From the NCBI RefSeq assembly GCF_000426245.1, contig NZ_AUEZ01000020.1, forward strand, positions 54,648 to 118,647: a stretch of DNA of 64,000 nt, given 5' to 3'. Below, one piece after another: positions 34,994 through 43,990 of the stretch (the stretch's first letter is position 1; each line of letters begins with the position of its first letter). The stretch is from Bradyrhizobium sp. Ai1a-2. GTDB taxonomy: Bacteria > Pseudomonadota > Alphaproteobacteria > Rhizobiales > Xanthobacteraceae. The position numbers and the translations under genes are program-made. The notes beneath the pieces are model-generated. The model searched no databases, had not been told where the DNA came from, and worked only from the letters and a program-made list of their open reading frames with translations.

Positions 34994-35480
34994 GGCACTC
35001 TCCCAAACGACCCCCAAGCGACGGGGCCGCATTTCAAGAACAAGACGTCGGATAGGAGTGCTTGGCCGCATTGCGCGATGGAGGCGCAACGAAACCAAGA
35101 AACTCAAACCAGACTGTGCTGCCGTGGATTGGTTGGGAGATTTCCCGCCCGCTCACCTGGCAATGAAGGACAAGCCTTTTCAGTAGCCCGCGCCGGCGTT
35201 GGAATGCCGGTAGAGACCAAAAAAGCCCGCTCCGTCGTTGCTTTAAGTCGCGTCCCCCGTTGAGAGCGGGGTGCGCCGGTTCGCCTCCGGCTGCCAGTCA
35301 CGGTTGCAAGAGATGGAGAGACCTTCATCGGCATCCCTTGAGAGAGATGCTGGCCGCTTCAGAGGCGACCCTCGGTTCTTCATCCCTTGGCGGCTGTCCG
35401 GCCTCTTGTCCGGATACCTACCGACTGACACACGACCACAGGCACGTGCGAAATTGGGCAAGGCTGGAAATAAGTGTTTT
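34994..35480 (-). promoter_or_regulatory. long structured leader of the decarboxylase, speF-type RNA candidate
   Basis: No convincing gene lies in this stretch. Read leftwards, a possible promoter (TTGCGC at about 35,493 and CTTATT near 35,475) is followed by several GC-rich stems and an intrinsic terminator, then about 220 further bases before the decarboxylase ATG. Alphaproteobacteria are known to carry a conserved speF RNA motif of about 400 bases upstream of ornithine decarboxylase genes; length and position fit. A covariance-model search would decide. A small frame from ATG 35,334 could encode a leader peptide. Confidence 0.45.
35218..35272 (-). terminator. terminator inside the decarboxylase leader
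   Basis: On the minus strand CCCGCTC pairs with GAGCGGGC, directly followed by TTTTTT. It lies about 225 bases upstream of the decarboxylase start, so it could act as an attenuator or end a short leader RNA. Confidence 0.6.
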
Positions 35481-35651
35481 GACTCAGCTGCGCAAGATTT
35501 TTTTTGGGATGAGCGCAGATTTCCCTAACGCGAGCTTGCGATTGTTTGTCGCTGCACGCGCTGGTGTCGTCGAACATGAACAGACGTTAAGCGAAGCTGC
35601 CAGTCGGCTGCACGTTGCAGCCTTCTGCCACAGTGTTTTCGCAGTCGCGCC

Positions 35652-35912
35652 TCACGCGCGCCGTGTGAACGGCTCGACGCGCTGCGCCGCACGGATGAAC
35701 GCGACCATCACGAGGACGCCGAGCGCGAACAGCACCGCTTGCAGGATGTGCGCGGCGGTGTCTTCGAGGCCGAGCAGGATCGCGAGCGCCCAGCCGCCGG
35801 CGAACGCCGCGCCGAACACTTCCGCGCCGATCAGGATCGCCGCGCTGATCACGGTGATCACGCTCGGCCAGACGATCTGGCGGTTGCCGGTGGAGGAGGG
35901 CTGCAGGCTCAT
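35652..35912 (-). CDS. small membrane protein (86 aa), unknown
   Basis: Three hydrophobic helices (IVWPSVITVISAAILIGAEVFG, AFAGGWALAILLG, AAHILQAVLFALGVLVMVAFI) make a compact inner-membrane protein. It is transcribed away from the M3 peptidase, with about 130 bases between the starts. No family could be assigned. Confidence 0.65.
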   Translation of the reverse strand: MSLQPSSTGNRQIVWPSVITVISAAILIGAEVFGAAFAGGWALAILLGLEDTAAHILQAVLFALGVLVMVAFIRAAQRVEPFTRRA

Positions 35913-36041
35913 GGAAGAAGATCCTTTTTGAGGGGCGCAATGTCCCTGAAATGGGCCCTGCGATCAAGCGCAAAAGGCCCAAAATTGCCGCATGACGTGG
36001 TATAGATTGCCACAATATCTGGGACAAAAACGGGATTTCGC

Positions 36042-38132
36042 ATGTCGGCAAACTCGCAAGTTTCAGGTGCCTCGGAAGGCTCGGCCAACCCGCTGCTGCA
36101 GGGCTGGCAGACGCCGTTCGAGACGCCGCCCTTCGACGAGATCAAGCCCGAGCATTTCCTGCCCGCCTTCGAGCAGGCCTTTGCCGATCACGCCGCCGAG
36201 ATCGCCGCGATCGTCCATGATCCGACGACGCCGGACCTCGCCAACACCGTCACCGCGCTGGAGCGCTCCGGCAGGCTGCTCTCCAAGGTCTCTGCGGTAT
36301 TCTATGACCTGGTGTCGGCGCACTCCAACCCGGCGATCCTGGAGATCGACAAGGAAGTCTCCTTGCGGATGGCGCGGCACTGGAACCCCATCATGATGAA
36401 CGCCGTGCTGTTCGGCCGCATCGCGCTGTTGCACGAGAACCGCGCGGCGCTCCGCCTGAGCGGCGAGCAGCAGCGGCTTCTGGAGCGAACCTACACCCGC
36501 TTCCGCCGCGCCGGCGCCGGTCTCGACGACGCCGCAAAGCAGCGGATGGCCGAGATCAACGAGCGGCTCGCCCAGCTCGGCACCACCTTCAGCCATCATG
36601 TGCTCGGCGACGAGCAGGACTGGTTCATGGAGCTCGGCGAGGACGACCGCACCGGGCTGTCGGACAGCTTTGTCGCCGCCGCCAAGGCTGCGGCGGAAGA
36701 GCGTGGGATGGCCGGCAAGGCGATCGTGACGCTGTCGCGCTCCTCGGTCGAGCCGTTCCTGAAAACCTCTGATCGACGCGACCTGCGCGAAAAGGTCTTC
36801 AAGGCCTTCACCGCGCGCGGCGACAATGGCAACGCCAACGACAACAACGCCGTCATCGTCGAGATCCTGGCGCTGCGCGAGGAGGCCGCTGGGATCATGG
36901 GCTTCTCGAACTACGCCACCTACCGGCTCGAGGACTCCATGGCCAAGACCCCGGACGCCGTGCGCGGCCTGCTGGAGCGGGTCTGGAAGCCGGCCCGCGC
37001 GCGGGCGCTGGCCGACCGCGACGCGCTGCAGGCGCTGATCGCGGAGGAGGGCGGCAACTTCACGCTCGCGCCCTGGGACTGGCGCTACTATGCCGAGAAG
37101 CTTCGGCAGGTCAGCGCCAATTTCGACGACGCCGCGATCAAGCCGTATCTCGTGCTCGACCACATGATCGAGGCCGCCTTCGACTGCGCCACCCGCCTGT
37201 TCGGCGTCTCCTTCGAGGAGCGCAAGGATATCCCGGTCTGGCATCCCGACGTCCGGGTCTGGGAAGTGAAGGACCGTGAGGGCAAGCACAAGGCGCTGTT
37301 CTATGGCGACTACTACGCTCGCTCCTCGAAACGCTCCGGCGCCTGGATGACTTCGCTGCGCGACCAGCAGAAGCTCGACGGCTCCGTGGCGCCGCTCGTC
37401 ATCAATGTCTGCAATTTCGCCAAGGGCGCGGACGGCCAGCCCGCGCTGCTGTCGCCGGACGATGCCCGCACCCTGTTCCACGAATTCGGCCACGGCCTGC
37501 ACGGCATGCTGTCCAACGTGACCTATCCCTCGCTGTCGGGTACCTCTGTCTTCACCGATTTCGTCGAGCTGCCCTCGCAGCTCTACGAGCACTGGCAGGA
37601 GCGGCCGGAGGTGCTGCAGCGTTTCGCAAAGCATTATCAGAGCGGCGAGCCGCTGCCGGACGACCTCTTGCAGCGCTTCCTCGCTGCGCGAAAGTTCAAC
37701 CAGGGTTTTGCCACGGTGGAGTTCGTCTCCTCGGCGCTGATCGACCTCGAATTCCACACCCAGCCGGCCGAAGCCAGCCACGACGTCCGTGCCTTCGAGA
37801 AACAGGAGCTAGAGAAGATCGGCATGCCCGCCGAGATCGCGCTGCGGCACCGGCCGACCCAGTTCGGCCACATCTTCTCCGGCGACCACTATGCCGCCGT
37901 CTATTACAGCTACATGTGGTCCGAGGTGATGGACGCGGACGCGTTTGGCGCCTTCGAGGAGGCCGGCGACATCTTCGATCCCGCGACCGCAAAGCGCCTG
38001 CTCGACGACATTTATTCGTCGGGCGGATCGCGCGATCCGGAGGAGGCGTATGTCGCCTTCCGTGGCCGCGAGCCGGAGCCGGATGCGCTGCTCCGCCGGC
38101 GCGGGCTGCTCGAGACGGCCGAGGCCGCCTGA
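36042..38132 (+). CDS. M3 family oligopeptidase (OpdA/Dcp type)
   Basis: This 696-residue cytoplasmic zinc metallopeptidase degrades short peptides. The zinc motif HEFGHGLH is at residues 480-487, with the third ligand in the downstream FTDFVELPSQLYEHW. Length and the opening LLQGWQTPFETPPFDEIKPEHFLPAFEQAF match the oligopeptidase A group. It is followed after one base by the DUF1007 gene on the same strand. Confidence 0.93.
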   Translation: MSANSQVSGASEGSANPLLQGWQTPFETPPFDEIKPEHFLPAFEQAFADHAAEIAAIVHDPTTPDLANTVTALERSGRLLSKVSAVFYDLVSAHSNPAILEIDKEVSLRMARHWNPIMMNAVLFGRIALLHENRAALRLSGEQQRLLERTYTRFRRAGAGLDDAAKQRMAEINERLAQLGTTFSHHVLGDEQDWFMELGEDDRTGLSDSFVAAAKAAAEERGMAGKAIVTLSRSSVEPFLKTSDRRDLREKVFKAFTARGDNGNANDNNAVIVEILALREEAAGIMGFSNYATYRLEDSMAKTPDAVRGLLERVWKPARARALADRDALQALIAEEGGNFTLAPWDWRYYAEKLRQVSANFDDAAIKPYLVLDHMIEAAFDCATRLFGVSFEERKDIPVWHPDVRVWEVKDREGKHKALFYGDYYARSSKRSGAWMTSLRDQQKLDGSVAPLVINVCNFAKGADGQPALLSPDDARTLFHEFGHGLHGMLSNVTYPSLSGTSVFTDFVELPSQLYEHWQERPEVLQRFAKHYQSGEPLPDDLLQRFLAARKFNQGFATVEFVSSALIDLEFHTQPAEASHDVRAFEKQELEKIGMPAEIALRHRPTQFGHIFSGDHYAAVYYSYMWSEVMDADAFGAFEEAGDIFDPATAKRLLDDIYSSGGSRDPEEAYVAFRGREPEPDALLRRRGLLETAEAA

Positions 38133-38133
38133 C

Positions 38134-38772
38134 GTGCGCGTCCTTTCCAGGTGGCTCGGCCTGACGGCCATCGCCCTCATGCTCGGGCTGACGGCGGCGG
38201 AAGCCCATCCGCATGTCTGGATCACCGCGAGGAGCGAGCTGATCTATGCGCCCGACGGCACCATCACCGGCGTCCGCCACGCCTGGACCTTCGACGACAT
38301 GTTCTCGACCTATGCGCTGCAGGGCATCGAGGCCAAGACCAAGGGCACCTACACCCGCGAAGAGCTGGCGCCGCTCGCGCAAACCAATGTCGAGTCGCTG
38401 AAGGAATACGCCTACTTCACCTTCGCCAAGGCCGACGGCAGGAAGCAGAAATTCGCCGAGCCGATCGACTATTTCCTCGAATACAACAACACGGAATTGA
38501 CGCTGCACTTCACGCTGCCGGCGAAGACGCCGTTCAAGACCAGGCAGCTCGCGCTCGAAGTGTTCGATCCCGCCTTCTTCATCGACTTCAGATATGCCGA
38601 CAAGGATCCGGTCAAGCTGGTCGGCGCACCGGCCGACTGCAAGCTGCAGTTCCAGCGGCCGAATGACGGCACCGCGAGCGCGCAACAGCTCGGGGAGCAG
38701 AACTTCCTGAACGGCGAAAGCTCCAACTTCGGCGCGATGTTCGCCAACAAGATCGTGGTGGAGTGCCCATGA
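38134..38772 (+). CDS. exported DUF1007 protein
   Basis: It starts at GTG 38,134, one base after the peptidase stop, with a signal peptide (VRVLSRWLGLTAIALMLGLTAAEA) followed at once by HPHVWI, the invariant DUF1007 start. The 212-residue protein has a single pair of late cysteines. DUF1007 proteins are periplasmic partners of NicO-type metal permeases, and the permease starts inside this stop codon (ATGA). A metal-handling role is known only by association. Confidence 0.85.
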   Translation: MRVLSRWLGLTAIALMLGLTAAEAHPHVWITARSELIYAPDGTITGVRHAWTFDDMFSTYALQGIEAKTKGTYTREELAPLAQTNVESLKEYAYFTFAKADGRKQKFAEPIDYFLEYNNTELTLHFTLPAKTPFKTRQLALEVFDPAFFIDFRYADKDPVKLVGAPADCKLQFQRPNDGTASAQQLGEQNFLNGESSNFGAMFANKIVVECP

Positions 38773-39905
38773 AGCAGCAATCGTCCTTCGCGCGGGGCCT
38801 GGCGATTGCCGCCGTGGCGCTCGCAGCCTTCGCGCTGGCCGATGCCGCGATGCATGCGCTATCGGCGCAAAATCCGTTCGGGGCCCCGCGGCGGGCGGCC
38901 GAGCCGCAGGTCGGCGGCATTGTCGGCTGGCTGCTCGCCAAGCAGGGCGAATTCTACCGCGAGATTTCCGCAACCATCCGTGCCGCCAAGACCGACGGCT
39001 ATGCGGTCTGGACGCTGCTCGCCGTCTCCTTCGCCTATGGGATCTTCCATGCCGCCGGTCCCGGCCATGGCAAGGCGGTGATCTCCTCCTATCTTGTCGC
39101 CAACCGCGAAACCGCCTGGCGCGGTATCGCGCTGTCGTTTGCCTCCGCGCTGCTGCAGGCCGTGGTCGCTGTGGTGTTCGTCATCATCGGCGCCTGGCTG
39201 CTCAACGCCACCGCGAAAACCTCGTGCGGCGCGGAAAAGGCGATCGAGATCGCCAGCTATGCCCTGATTGCCGCCTTTGGTGCGCGGCTGGTCTGGAGCA
39301 AGGGCGGCGGTTTCTTCCGCGCGCTGCAGGCGCATGTGCCGCAGCCGGCCATCGCCGGCGTCCCGCTTCGTCGCCATGATCACGGTGACCACCATCACCG
39401 CGATCATCACGATGACCATGATCATGACCATCACCACGATCATGGTCATAATCATGCTCATAATCATACTGTTGGGCACCAGCACGCCCACGCGCATGTC
39501 CATGACGAGCATTGTGGCCATTCGCACGGTCCCGAGCCGAGCGAACTCGCCGGCCCGGGCGGCTGGCGCCGCGGTTTGAGCGCGATCCTGACCGTCGGCA
39601 TCCGGCCCTGCTCGGGTGCGATCCTGGTGCTGGGATTCTCGCTGGCGCAGGGCCTGTTCTGGGCCGGCATCGCCGCGACCTTCGTGATGGGGATCGGCAC
39701 CGCGATCACGGTGGCGACGATCGCGATCCTCGCCGTTTCCGCCCGCGGCCTGGCGCAACGCGTCAGCGCCGGCCGCGACGGCAGCGGCATGCTCTTCATG
39801 CGCGGCATCGAGTTCGGCGCCGCCGGCTTGGTGCTGTTGTTCGGGCTGGGACTGCTGTTCGGCTATCTCGCCACCGAGCCGCCGACCTGCGCCTATTTCA
39901 TGTGA
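38769..39905 (+). CDS. nickel/cobalt exporter, NicO/RcnA family
   Basis: This 378-residue inner-membrane transporter has the signature helices FAYGIFHAAGPGHGKAVISSYL and GIRPCSGAILVLGFSLAQGL. Between them is a very His/Asp-rich loop (about residues 203-255, repeated HDDHDHDHHHDH units) that would collect Ni, Co or perhaps Zn ions. It is coupled to the DUF1007 gene. Which metal is moved cannot be read from sequence. No RcnR-type regulator is adjacent. Confidence 0.88.
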   Translation: MKQQSSFARGLAIAAVALAAFALADAAMHALSAQNPFGAPRRAAEPQVGGIVGWLLAKQGEFYREISATIRAAKTDGYAVWTLLAVSFAYGIFHAAGPGHGKAVISSYLVANRETAWRGIALSFASALLQAVVAVVFVIIGAWLLNATAKTSCGAEKAIEIASYALIAAFGARLVWSKGGGFFRALQAHVPQPAIAGVPLRRHDHGDHHHRDHHDDHDHDHHHDHGHNHAHNHTVGHQHAHAHVHDEHCGHSHGPEPSELAGPGGWRRGLSAILTVGIRPCSGAILVLGFSLAQGLFWAGIAATFVMGIGTAITVATIAILAVSARGLAQRVSAGRDGSGMLFMRGIEFGAAGLVLLFGLGLLFGYLATEPPTCAYFM

Positions 39906-39912
39906 CGCGCCG

Positions 39913-40215
39913 CGGAGCGGCCTTGAGAGTCACCTCTCCCGCTTGCGGGAGAGGTCGGCGCGCAGCGCCGGGTGAGGGTTCTCTCCGCGCAAAGATAATT
40001 TCTGCTCTTTTCGCGGAGACACCCTCACCCCAACCCTCTCCCCCGAACGAGAGAGGGAGAACGCGCACTTCCCGTTCGGCAACCTCTCCACGGAGCGGCC
40101 TTGAGAGTCACCTCTCCCGCTTGCGGGAGAGGTCGGCGCGCAGCGCCGGGTGAGGGTTCTCTCCGCGCAAAGATAATTTCTGCTCTTTTCGCGGAGACAC
40201 CCTCACCCCAACCCT
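39913..40215. repeat. tandem duplication of a CTCTCCCGCTTGCGGGAGAG repeat block
   Basis: A 125-base segment (39,913-40,037) recurs without visible change at 40,091-40,215, an offset of 178 bases. Each unit starts CGGAGCGGCCTTGAGAGTC and ends CACCCCAACCCT. The identity implies a recent duplication. The whole gap from 39,906 to 40,255 holds only this repeat. Confidence 0.85.
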
Positions 40216-40255
40216 TTCCCCGTAAGAACGGGGAGAGGGGGATCGCAGGGAGAAC

Positions 40256-40654
40256 TCAGACTCTCAAATACCCCCTTATCATCGGCAGGAAGAAGATCGC
40301 GACATTGATCGTGAAGCCGATGGTCCAGAGGATCGAGCGCAGGGTCGGGCGGTTGCCGAGATAGGTGAAGACGTAGGCGATCCGCACGATCAGGAACAGC
40401 ACCGCGAGTTCATCGATCAGCCGCAAGGGTCCCACGCGGAATTCGGCGAGCAGCACGGCGAAGGCAAAGAACGGAAACGCCTCGATCCCGTTCTGGTGGG
40501 CGCCGAGCGCGCGGGCGCGGATCGGGTCGTCGTAGAAGGCAGGATCGCGCGGATTGGAATTGTCGAAACGGCCCGTCGCGGTCCACTTGGCGACTGCGAT
40601 CGTCAACAAATACAGCATCAGCGTTCCGAACACGCACCATTCGGCAACCGTCAT
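40256..40654 (-). CDS. MAPEG-family membrane protein
   Basis: This 132-residue protein has four hydrophobic helices and the MAPEG pattern (RARALGAHQNGIEAFPFFAFAVLL, then RIAYVFTYLGNRPTLRSILW). It fits the bacterial COG3686 branch, for which glutathione-related roles are suggested but not established. The ATG at 40,654 (MTVAEW) is used in preference to one five codons upstream. Confidence 0.85.
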   Translation of the reverse strand: MTVAEWCVFGTLMLYLLTIAVAKWTATGRFDNSNPRDPAFYDDPIRARALGAHQNGIEAFPFFAFAVLLAEFRVGPLRLIDELAVLFLIVRIAYVFTYLGNRPTLRSILWTIGFTINVAIFFLPMIRGYLRV

Positions 40655-40690
40655 GGTTCCTCCCCGCATTGCGCGGAGAGCCTAGCCAGA

Positions 40691-40769
40691 GAGCATGATC
40701 CGGAAAAGTGGAAACCGGTTTTCCCTCGCGACAAACGCGTAGCGTTTGCGCGGAGATCATGCTCAAACA
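40691..40769. repeat. GAGCATGATCCGGAAAAGTGG repeat, long copy
   Basis: This copy is nearly identical to 19,539-19,617, with inverted ends GAGCATGATC / GATCATGCTC and a central inner inverted repeat CAAACGCGTAGCGTTTG. It separates the MAPEG gene from hemH. Confidence 0.85.
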
Positions 40770-40848
40770 GAGGGATCCGATTTCGGATCAGGATCTAACG
40801 CTCGGTTGTCTTGACAAGAATGGGGCAACGCGCGAAGCCGTCCTGGTC

Positions 40849-41883
40849 ATGACAGCGGTCGTCCCAACCGGAAACACGACGCCGGCAGCGCAAGCCAAGC
40901 CGGATCGCATCGGCGTGCTGCTTGTCAACCTCGGCACGCCCGACACCGCCGACGCCCAGGGCGTGCGGGTATATTTGAAGGAATTCCTCACCGACCCGCG
41001 CGTGATCGAGAATAAGGGCTTGGGGTGGAAGCTGATCCTCAACGGCATCATCCTGCGCACGCGGCCGCGCACCAAGGCGCTCGACTACCAGAAGATCTGG
41101 AATACCGAGAAGAACGAATCGCCGCTGAAGACAATCACGCGCTCGCAGGCGGAAAAGCTCGCGGCGGCGATCGATGAGGATCATGTCGTCGTCGATTGGG
41201 CGATGCGCTACGGCAATCCCTCGATCGGGTCGCGGATCGAGGCCCTGATGGCGCAGGGCTGCAACCGGCTGTTGGTGGTGCCGCTCTATCCGCAATATTC
41301 GGCGGCGACGTCGGCGACCGTCTGCGACGAGGCATTCCGGGTGCTCTCCAGCTTGCGCGCGCAGCCGACCTTGCGGGTCTCCTCTCCGTATTACGACGAT
41401 CCTGTCTATATCGAGGCGCTGGCGGTTTCGATCAACGCACACCTGGCGACGCTGCCGTTCGAGCCGGAATTGATTCTGGCGTCTTTCCACGGCATGCCGC
41501 AGAAATATGTCGACCAGGGCGATCCCTATTTCTCCCAGTGCGTCGCAACGACGGAAAGCCTGCGCAAGCGTCTCGGGCTCGATGCCTCCAGGCTGATGCT
41601 CACGTTCCAGTCGCGCTTCGGCAATGACGTGTGGCTGCAGCCCTATACCGACAAGACCGTCGAAAAGCTCGCCAAGGACGGCGTGCGGCGAATTGCCGTC
41701 GTCACCCCCGGCTTCTCCGCCGACTGCCTGGAGACGCTGGAAGAGATCGCGCAGGAGAACGCGCACATCTTCAAGCAAAATGGCGGCGAGCAGTTTGCGG
41801 CGATTCCCTGCCTGAACGACAGCGAGCCGGGCATGGACGTGATCCGCCAGCTCGTGCTGCGCGAACTGCAAGGCTGGATCTAA
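40849..41883 (+). CDS. hemH: ferrochelatase
   Basis: HemH inserts Fe(II) into protoporphyrin IX, the last step of haem synthesis. The catalytic histidine lies in ILASFHGMPQKYVDQGDPY, and VDWAMRYGNPSI, LYPQYSAATSATV and VVTPGFSADCLETLEEI are all conserved. The 344-residue form starts at ATG 40,849; a longer frame from 40,708 would translate through the upstream repeat and is rejected. No Irr box was recognised. Confidence 0.95.
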   Translation: MTAVVPTGNTTPAAQAKPDRIGVLLVNLGTPDTADAQGVRVYLKEFLTDPRVIENKGLGWKLILNGIILRTRPRTKALDYQKIWNTEKNESPLKTITRSQAEKLAAAIDEDHVVVDWAMRYGNPSIGSRIEALMAQGCNRLLVVPLYPQYSAATSATVCDEAFRVLSSLRAQPTLRVSSPYYDDPVYIEALAVSINAHLATLPFEPELILASFHGMPQKYVDQGDPYFSQCVATTESLRKRLGLDASRLMLTFQSRFGNDVWLQPYTDKTVEKLAKDGVRRIAVVTPGFSADCLETLEEIAQENAHIFKQNGGEQFAAIPCLNDSEPGMDVIRQLVLRELQGWI

Positions 41884-41890
41884 CGTCGGC

Positions 41891-41983
41891 CCGTAGCCCG
41901 GGTGGAGCGCAGCGCAACCTCGGACAGCTATATCAGCGGTTACGACTGCCCCCGGGTTGTGCTGCGCTCCACCCGGGCTACGG
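41891..41983. repeat. GTAGCCCGGGTGGAGCGCAG inverted repeat
   Basis: Outer arms CCGTAGCCCGGGTGGAGCGC and GCGCTCCACCCGGGCTACGG enclose about 50 bases with a second GC-rich hairpin. It is a larger relative of the element at 8185 and follows hemH. Confidence 0.8.
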
Positions 41984-42155
41984 AAACTCGCATCCGCGTG
42001 ACGACCCACACATCATTTACGTTCACGGGCTATATCTGGCAGCCTCGCAAACCGCTCCTTAACTATGTGTCAACCAACAGCCGGCTGAACCGGCGCTGCG
42101 GTTTTGCAGACCAAATGCAGGGCTGCGCCGGCTGTCGCCGGTCTTGGAGGACTTT

Positions 42156-43154
42156 ATGAGTGGTTTCGACATTTTCGCGATTGCCCTTGTTCTGCTCGTC
42201 ATCGTCACGCTCTTTGCCGGCGTCAAGACCGTCCCGCAGGGCTATGGCTGGACCATCGAGCGCTTTGGCAAATACACCCGCACGCTGTTCCCGGGCCTCA
42301 ATCTCATCGTGCCCTATTTCGATCGCATCGGGCGCAAGATGAACATGATGGAGCAGGTGATCGACATCCCCGAGCAGGAGGTGATCACCAAGGACAATGC
42401 TACCGTCACCGTTGATGGCGTCGCCTTCTTCCAGGTGTTCGACGCCGCGAAGGCGAGCTACGAGGTCGCCAATTTGCACCAGGCGATCACGGTGCTGACC
42501 ATGACCAACATCCGTTCGGTGATGGGCTCGATGGACCTCGACCAGGTGCTGTCGCATCGCGACGAGATCAACGAGCGGCTCTTGCGCGTCGTCGATGCCG
42601 CGGTCTCGCCCTGGGGCGTCAAGGTCAACCGCATCGAGATCAAGGACATCGTGCCGCCGGCGGACCTCGTGGAGGCGATGGGCCGGCAGATGAAGGCCGA
42701 GCGCGTCAAGCGCGCCGACATCCTGCAGGCGGAAGGCCAGCGGCAATCGGAAATCCTGCGCGCCGAGGGCGCCAAGCAGGGGCAGATCCTGCAGGCCGAA
42801 GGCCGCCGCGAAGCTGCCTTCCGCGATGCCGAGGCGCGCGAGCGCCTGGCGGAGGCCGAGGCCAAGGCGACCCAGATGGTGTCGGAAGCGATCAGCCGGG
42901 GCGACGTCGCCGCGCTCAACTATTTCATCGCCGACAAGTACATCAAGGCGTTCGGGCAATTGGCTGAAGCGCCGAACCAGAAGATCGTGATGCTGCCGAT
43001 CGAGGCGTCGAGCGTGCTCGGCTCGCTTGCCGGCATCGGCGAGATCGCCCGCGCCACCTTCGGTGAAAGCGCCGCTTCGGCGACATCAGCCGCGCGCCGC
43101 TCCTCGGTGCCGCCGACCGGCCCAACGCCGCCGCCGGTCGCGCCGCAGCGATGA
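42156..43154 (+). CDS. SPFH/band-7 membrane protein (stomatin-like, QmcA type)
   Basis: The 332-residue protein has one N-terminal membrane helix, the band-7 domain ([45 protein letters not shown]) and a long Ala/Glu/Arg coiled-coil stalk of repeated ILQAEG units. GGAGG lies just before the ATG at 42,156. Such proteins form membrane microdomain scaffolds. An NfeD partner follows 212 bases later, after a repeat, the standard pairing. Confidence 0.9.
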   Translation: MSGFDIFAIALVLLVIVTLFAGVKTVPQGYGWTIERFGKYTRTLFPGLNLIVPYFDRIGRKMNMMEQVIDIPEQEVITKDNATVTVDGVAFFQVFDAAKASYEVANLHQAITVLTMTNIRSVMGSMDLDQVLSHRDEINERLLRVVDAAVSPWGVKVNRIEIKDIVPPADLVEAMGRQMKAERVKRADILQAEGQRQSEILRAEGAKQGQILQAEGRREAAFRDAEARERLAEAEAKATQMVSEAISRGDVAALNYFIADKYIKAFGQLAEAPNQKIVMLPIEASSVLGSLAGIGEIARATFGESAASATSAARRSSVPPTGPTPPPVAPQR

Positions 43155-43197
43155 GGGAGATGAGTCAATTGACCGGCCAGTCTCGCCGCGAGTTCTC

Positions 43198-43317
43198 CTT
43201 ACCTCTCCCGCTTGCGGGGGAGGTCGGCGCGAAGCGCCGGGTGGGGGCTCTCTCCTCACGGACAGTCCCATCGTGGAGACACCCTCACCCCGGCCCTCTC
43301 CCGCAAGCGGGAGAGGG
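43198..43317. repeat. CTCTCCCGCTTGCGGG repeat
   Basis: This is another copy of the block seen at 14,784, 23,905 and 39,913, with end hairpins CTCTCCCGCTTGCGGGGGAGG and CTCTCCCGCAAGCGGGAGAG. It sits between the SPFH and NfeD genes. Confidence 0.8.
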
Positions 43318-43366
43318 AGCGCAACACCGATGCTAGCATTGCGTTTGTAGAATAAGAGGTCGTGTC

Positions 43367-43813
43367 ATGACCGAGATGTTTTCGACATTGGGTACCTGGA
43401 ACTGGCTGATCTTCGGCTTCGTCCTGATGGCGCTGGAATTGGCGGCGCCTGGCGTATTCCTGTTCTGGCTCGGCCTGTCAGCGCTCCTGGTCGGATTGGT
43501 GTCGTTCGTCATCAATCCGCTTTGGCAGACACAGTTACTGATGTTCGCCGCGTTCGCGGTCGCCGCCGTGCCGGCATGGCGGCACTTTGCCAAGAGCGGG
43601 ACCTCGGCGAGTGCGAGCAGCCCGTTCCTCAACCGGCGCACCGAAGCTCTGATCGGCCGCGAGTTCACGCTGGAAAAGCCGATCATCGACGGCTCAGGCA
43701 CGGTGCGGATCGATGACACGATCTGGCGCGTCGCCGGCCCCGACGCGCCGGCCGGCAGCCGCGTCAAGGTGATCCGCGCCGACGGCGCCAGCCTGACGGT
43801 GGGGATGGCGTAA
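43367..43813 (+). CDS. NfeD-family membrane protein
   Basis: This 148-residue short NfeD protein has hydrophobic helices in the first half (NWLIFGFVLMALELAAPGVFLFWLGLSALLVGLV) and a soluble OB-fold at the C-terminus (GREFTLEKPIIDGSGTVRIDDTIWRV). It is the expected membrane partner of the upstream SPFH protein. The serine-protease domain found in long NfeD proteins is absent. Confidence 0.88.
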   Translation: MTEMFSTLGTWNWLIFGFVLMALELAAPGVFLFWLGLSALLVGLVSFVINPLWQTQLLMFAAFAVAAVPAWRHFAKSGTSASASSPFLNRRTEALIGREFTLEKPIIDGSGTVRIDDTIWRVAGPDAPAGSRVKVIRADGASLTVGMA

Positions 43814-43829
43814 GTGGTGCGCGCTCCTT

Positions 43830-43962
43830 CACCTCTCCCATAGGGAGAGGTCGGATCGCATCGTCAGATGCGATCCGGGTGAGGGGAGCGGTCCCTCGAT
43901 AGAGCGTAACCCCTCACCCGATTTGCTGGCGCAAATCGACCTCTCCCTATGGGAGAGGTGTT
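43830..43962. repeat. CCTCTCCCATAGGGAGAGG mosaic repeat
   Basis: Terminal hairpins CACCTCTCCCATAGGGAGAGG and CCTCTCCCTATGGGAGAGGTG enclose GCATCGTCAGATGC and GATTTGCTGGCGCAAATC inverted segments. It lies between the convergent NfeD and HxlR genes. Confidence 0.75.
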
Positions 43963-43990
43963 TCCGAGCATGCGGCGCTGGCCGGTCGAC

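Noticed and set aside
33767..35263. A 498-codon plus-strand frame
   Set aside because: It is antisense to the PLP decarboxylase and has no recognisable domain.
36063..37781. A 572-codon minus-strand frame
   Set aside because: It is the shadow of the M3 peptidase, which carries the intact HEFGH zinc motif.
40708..40848. Longer ferrochelatase start at 40,708
   Set aside because: It would translate through the GAGCATGATC repeat; the family-like N-terminus begins after ATG 40,849.
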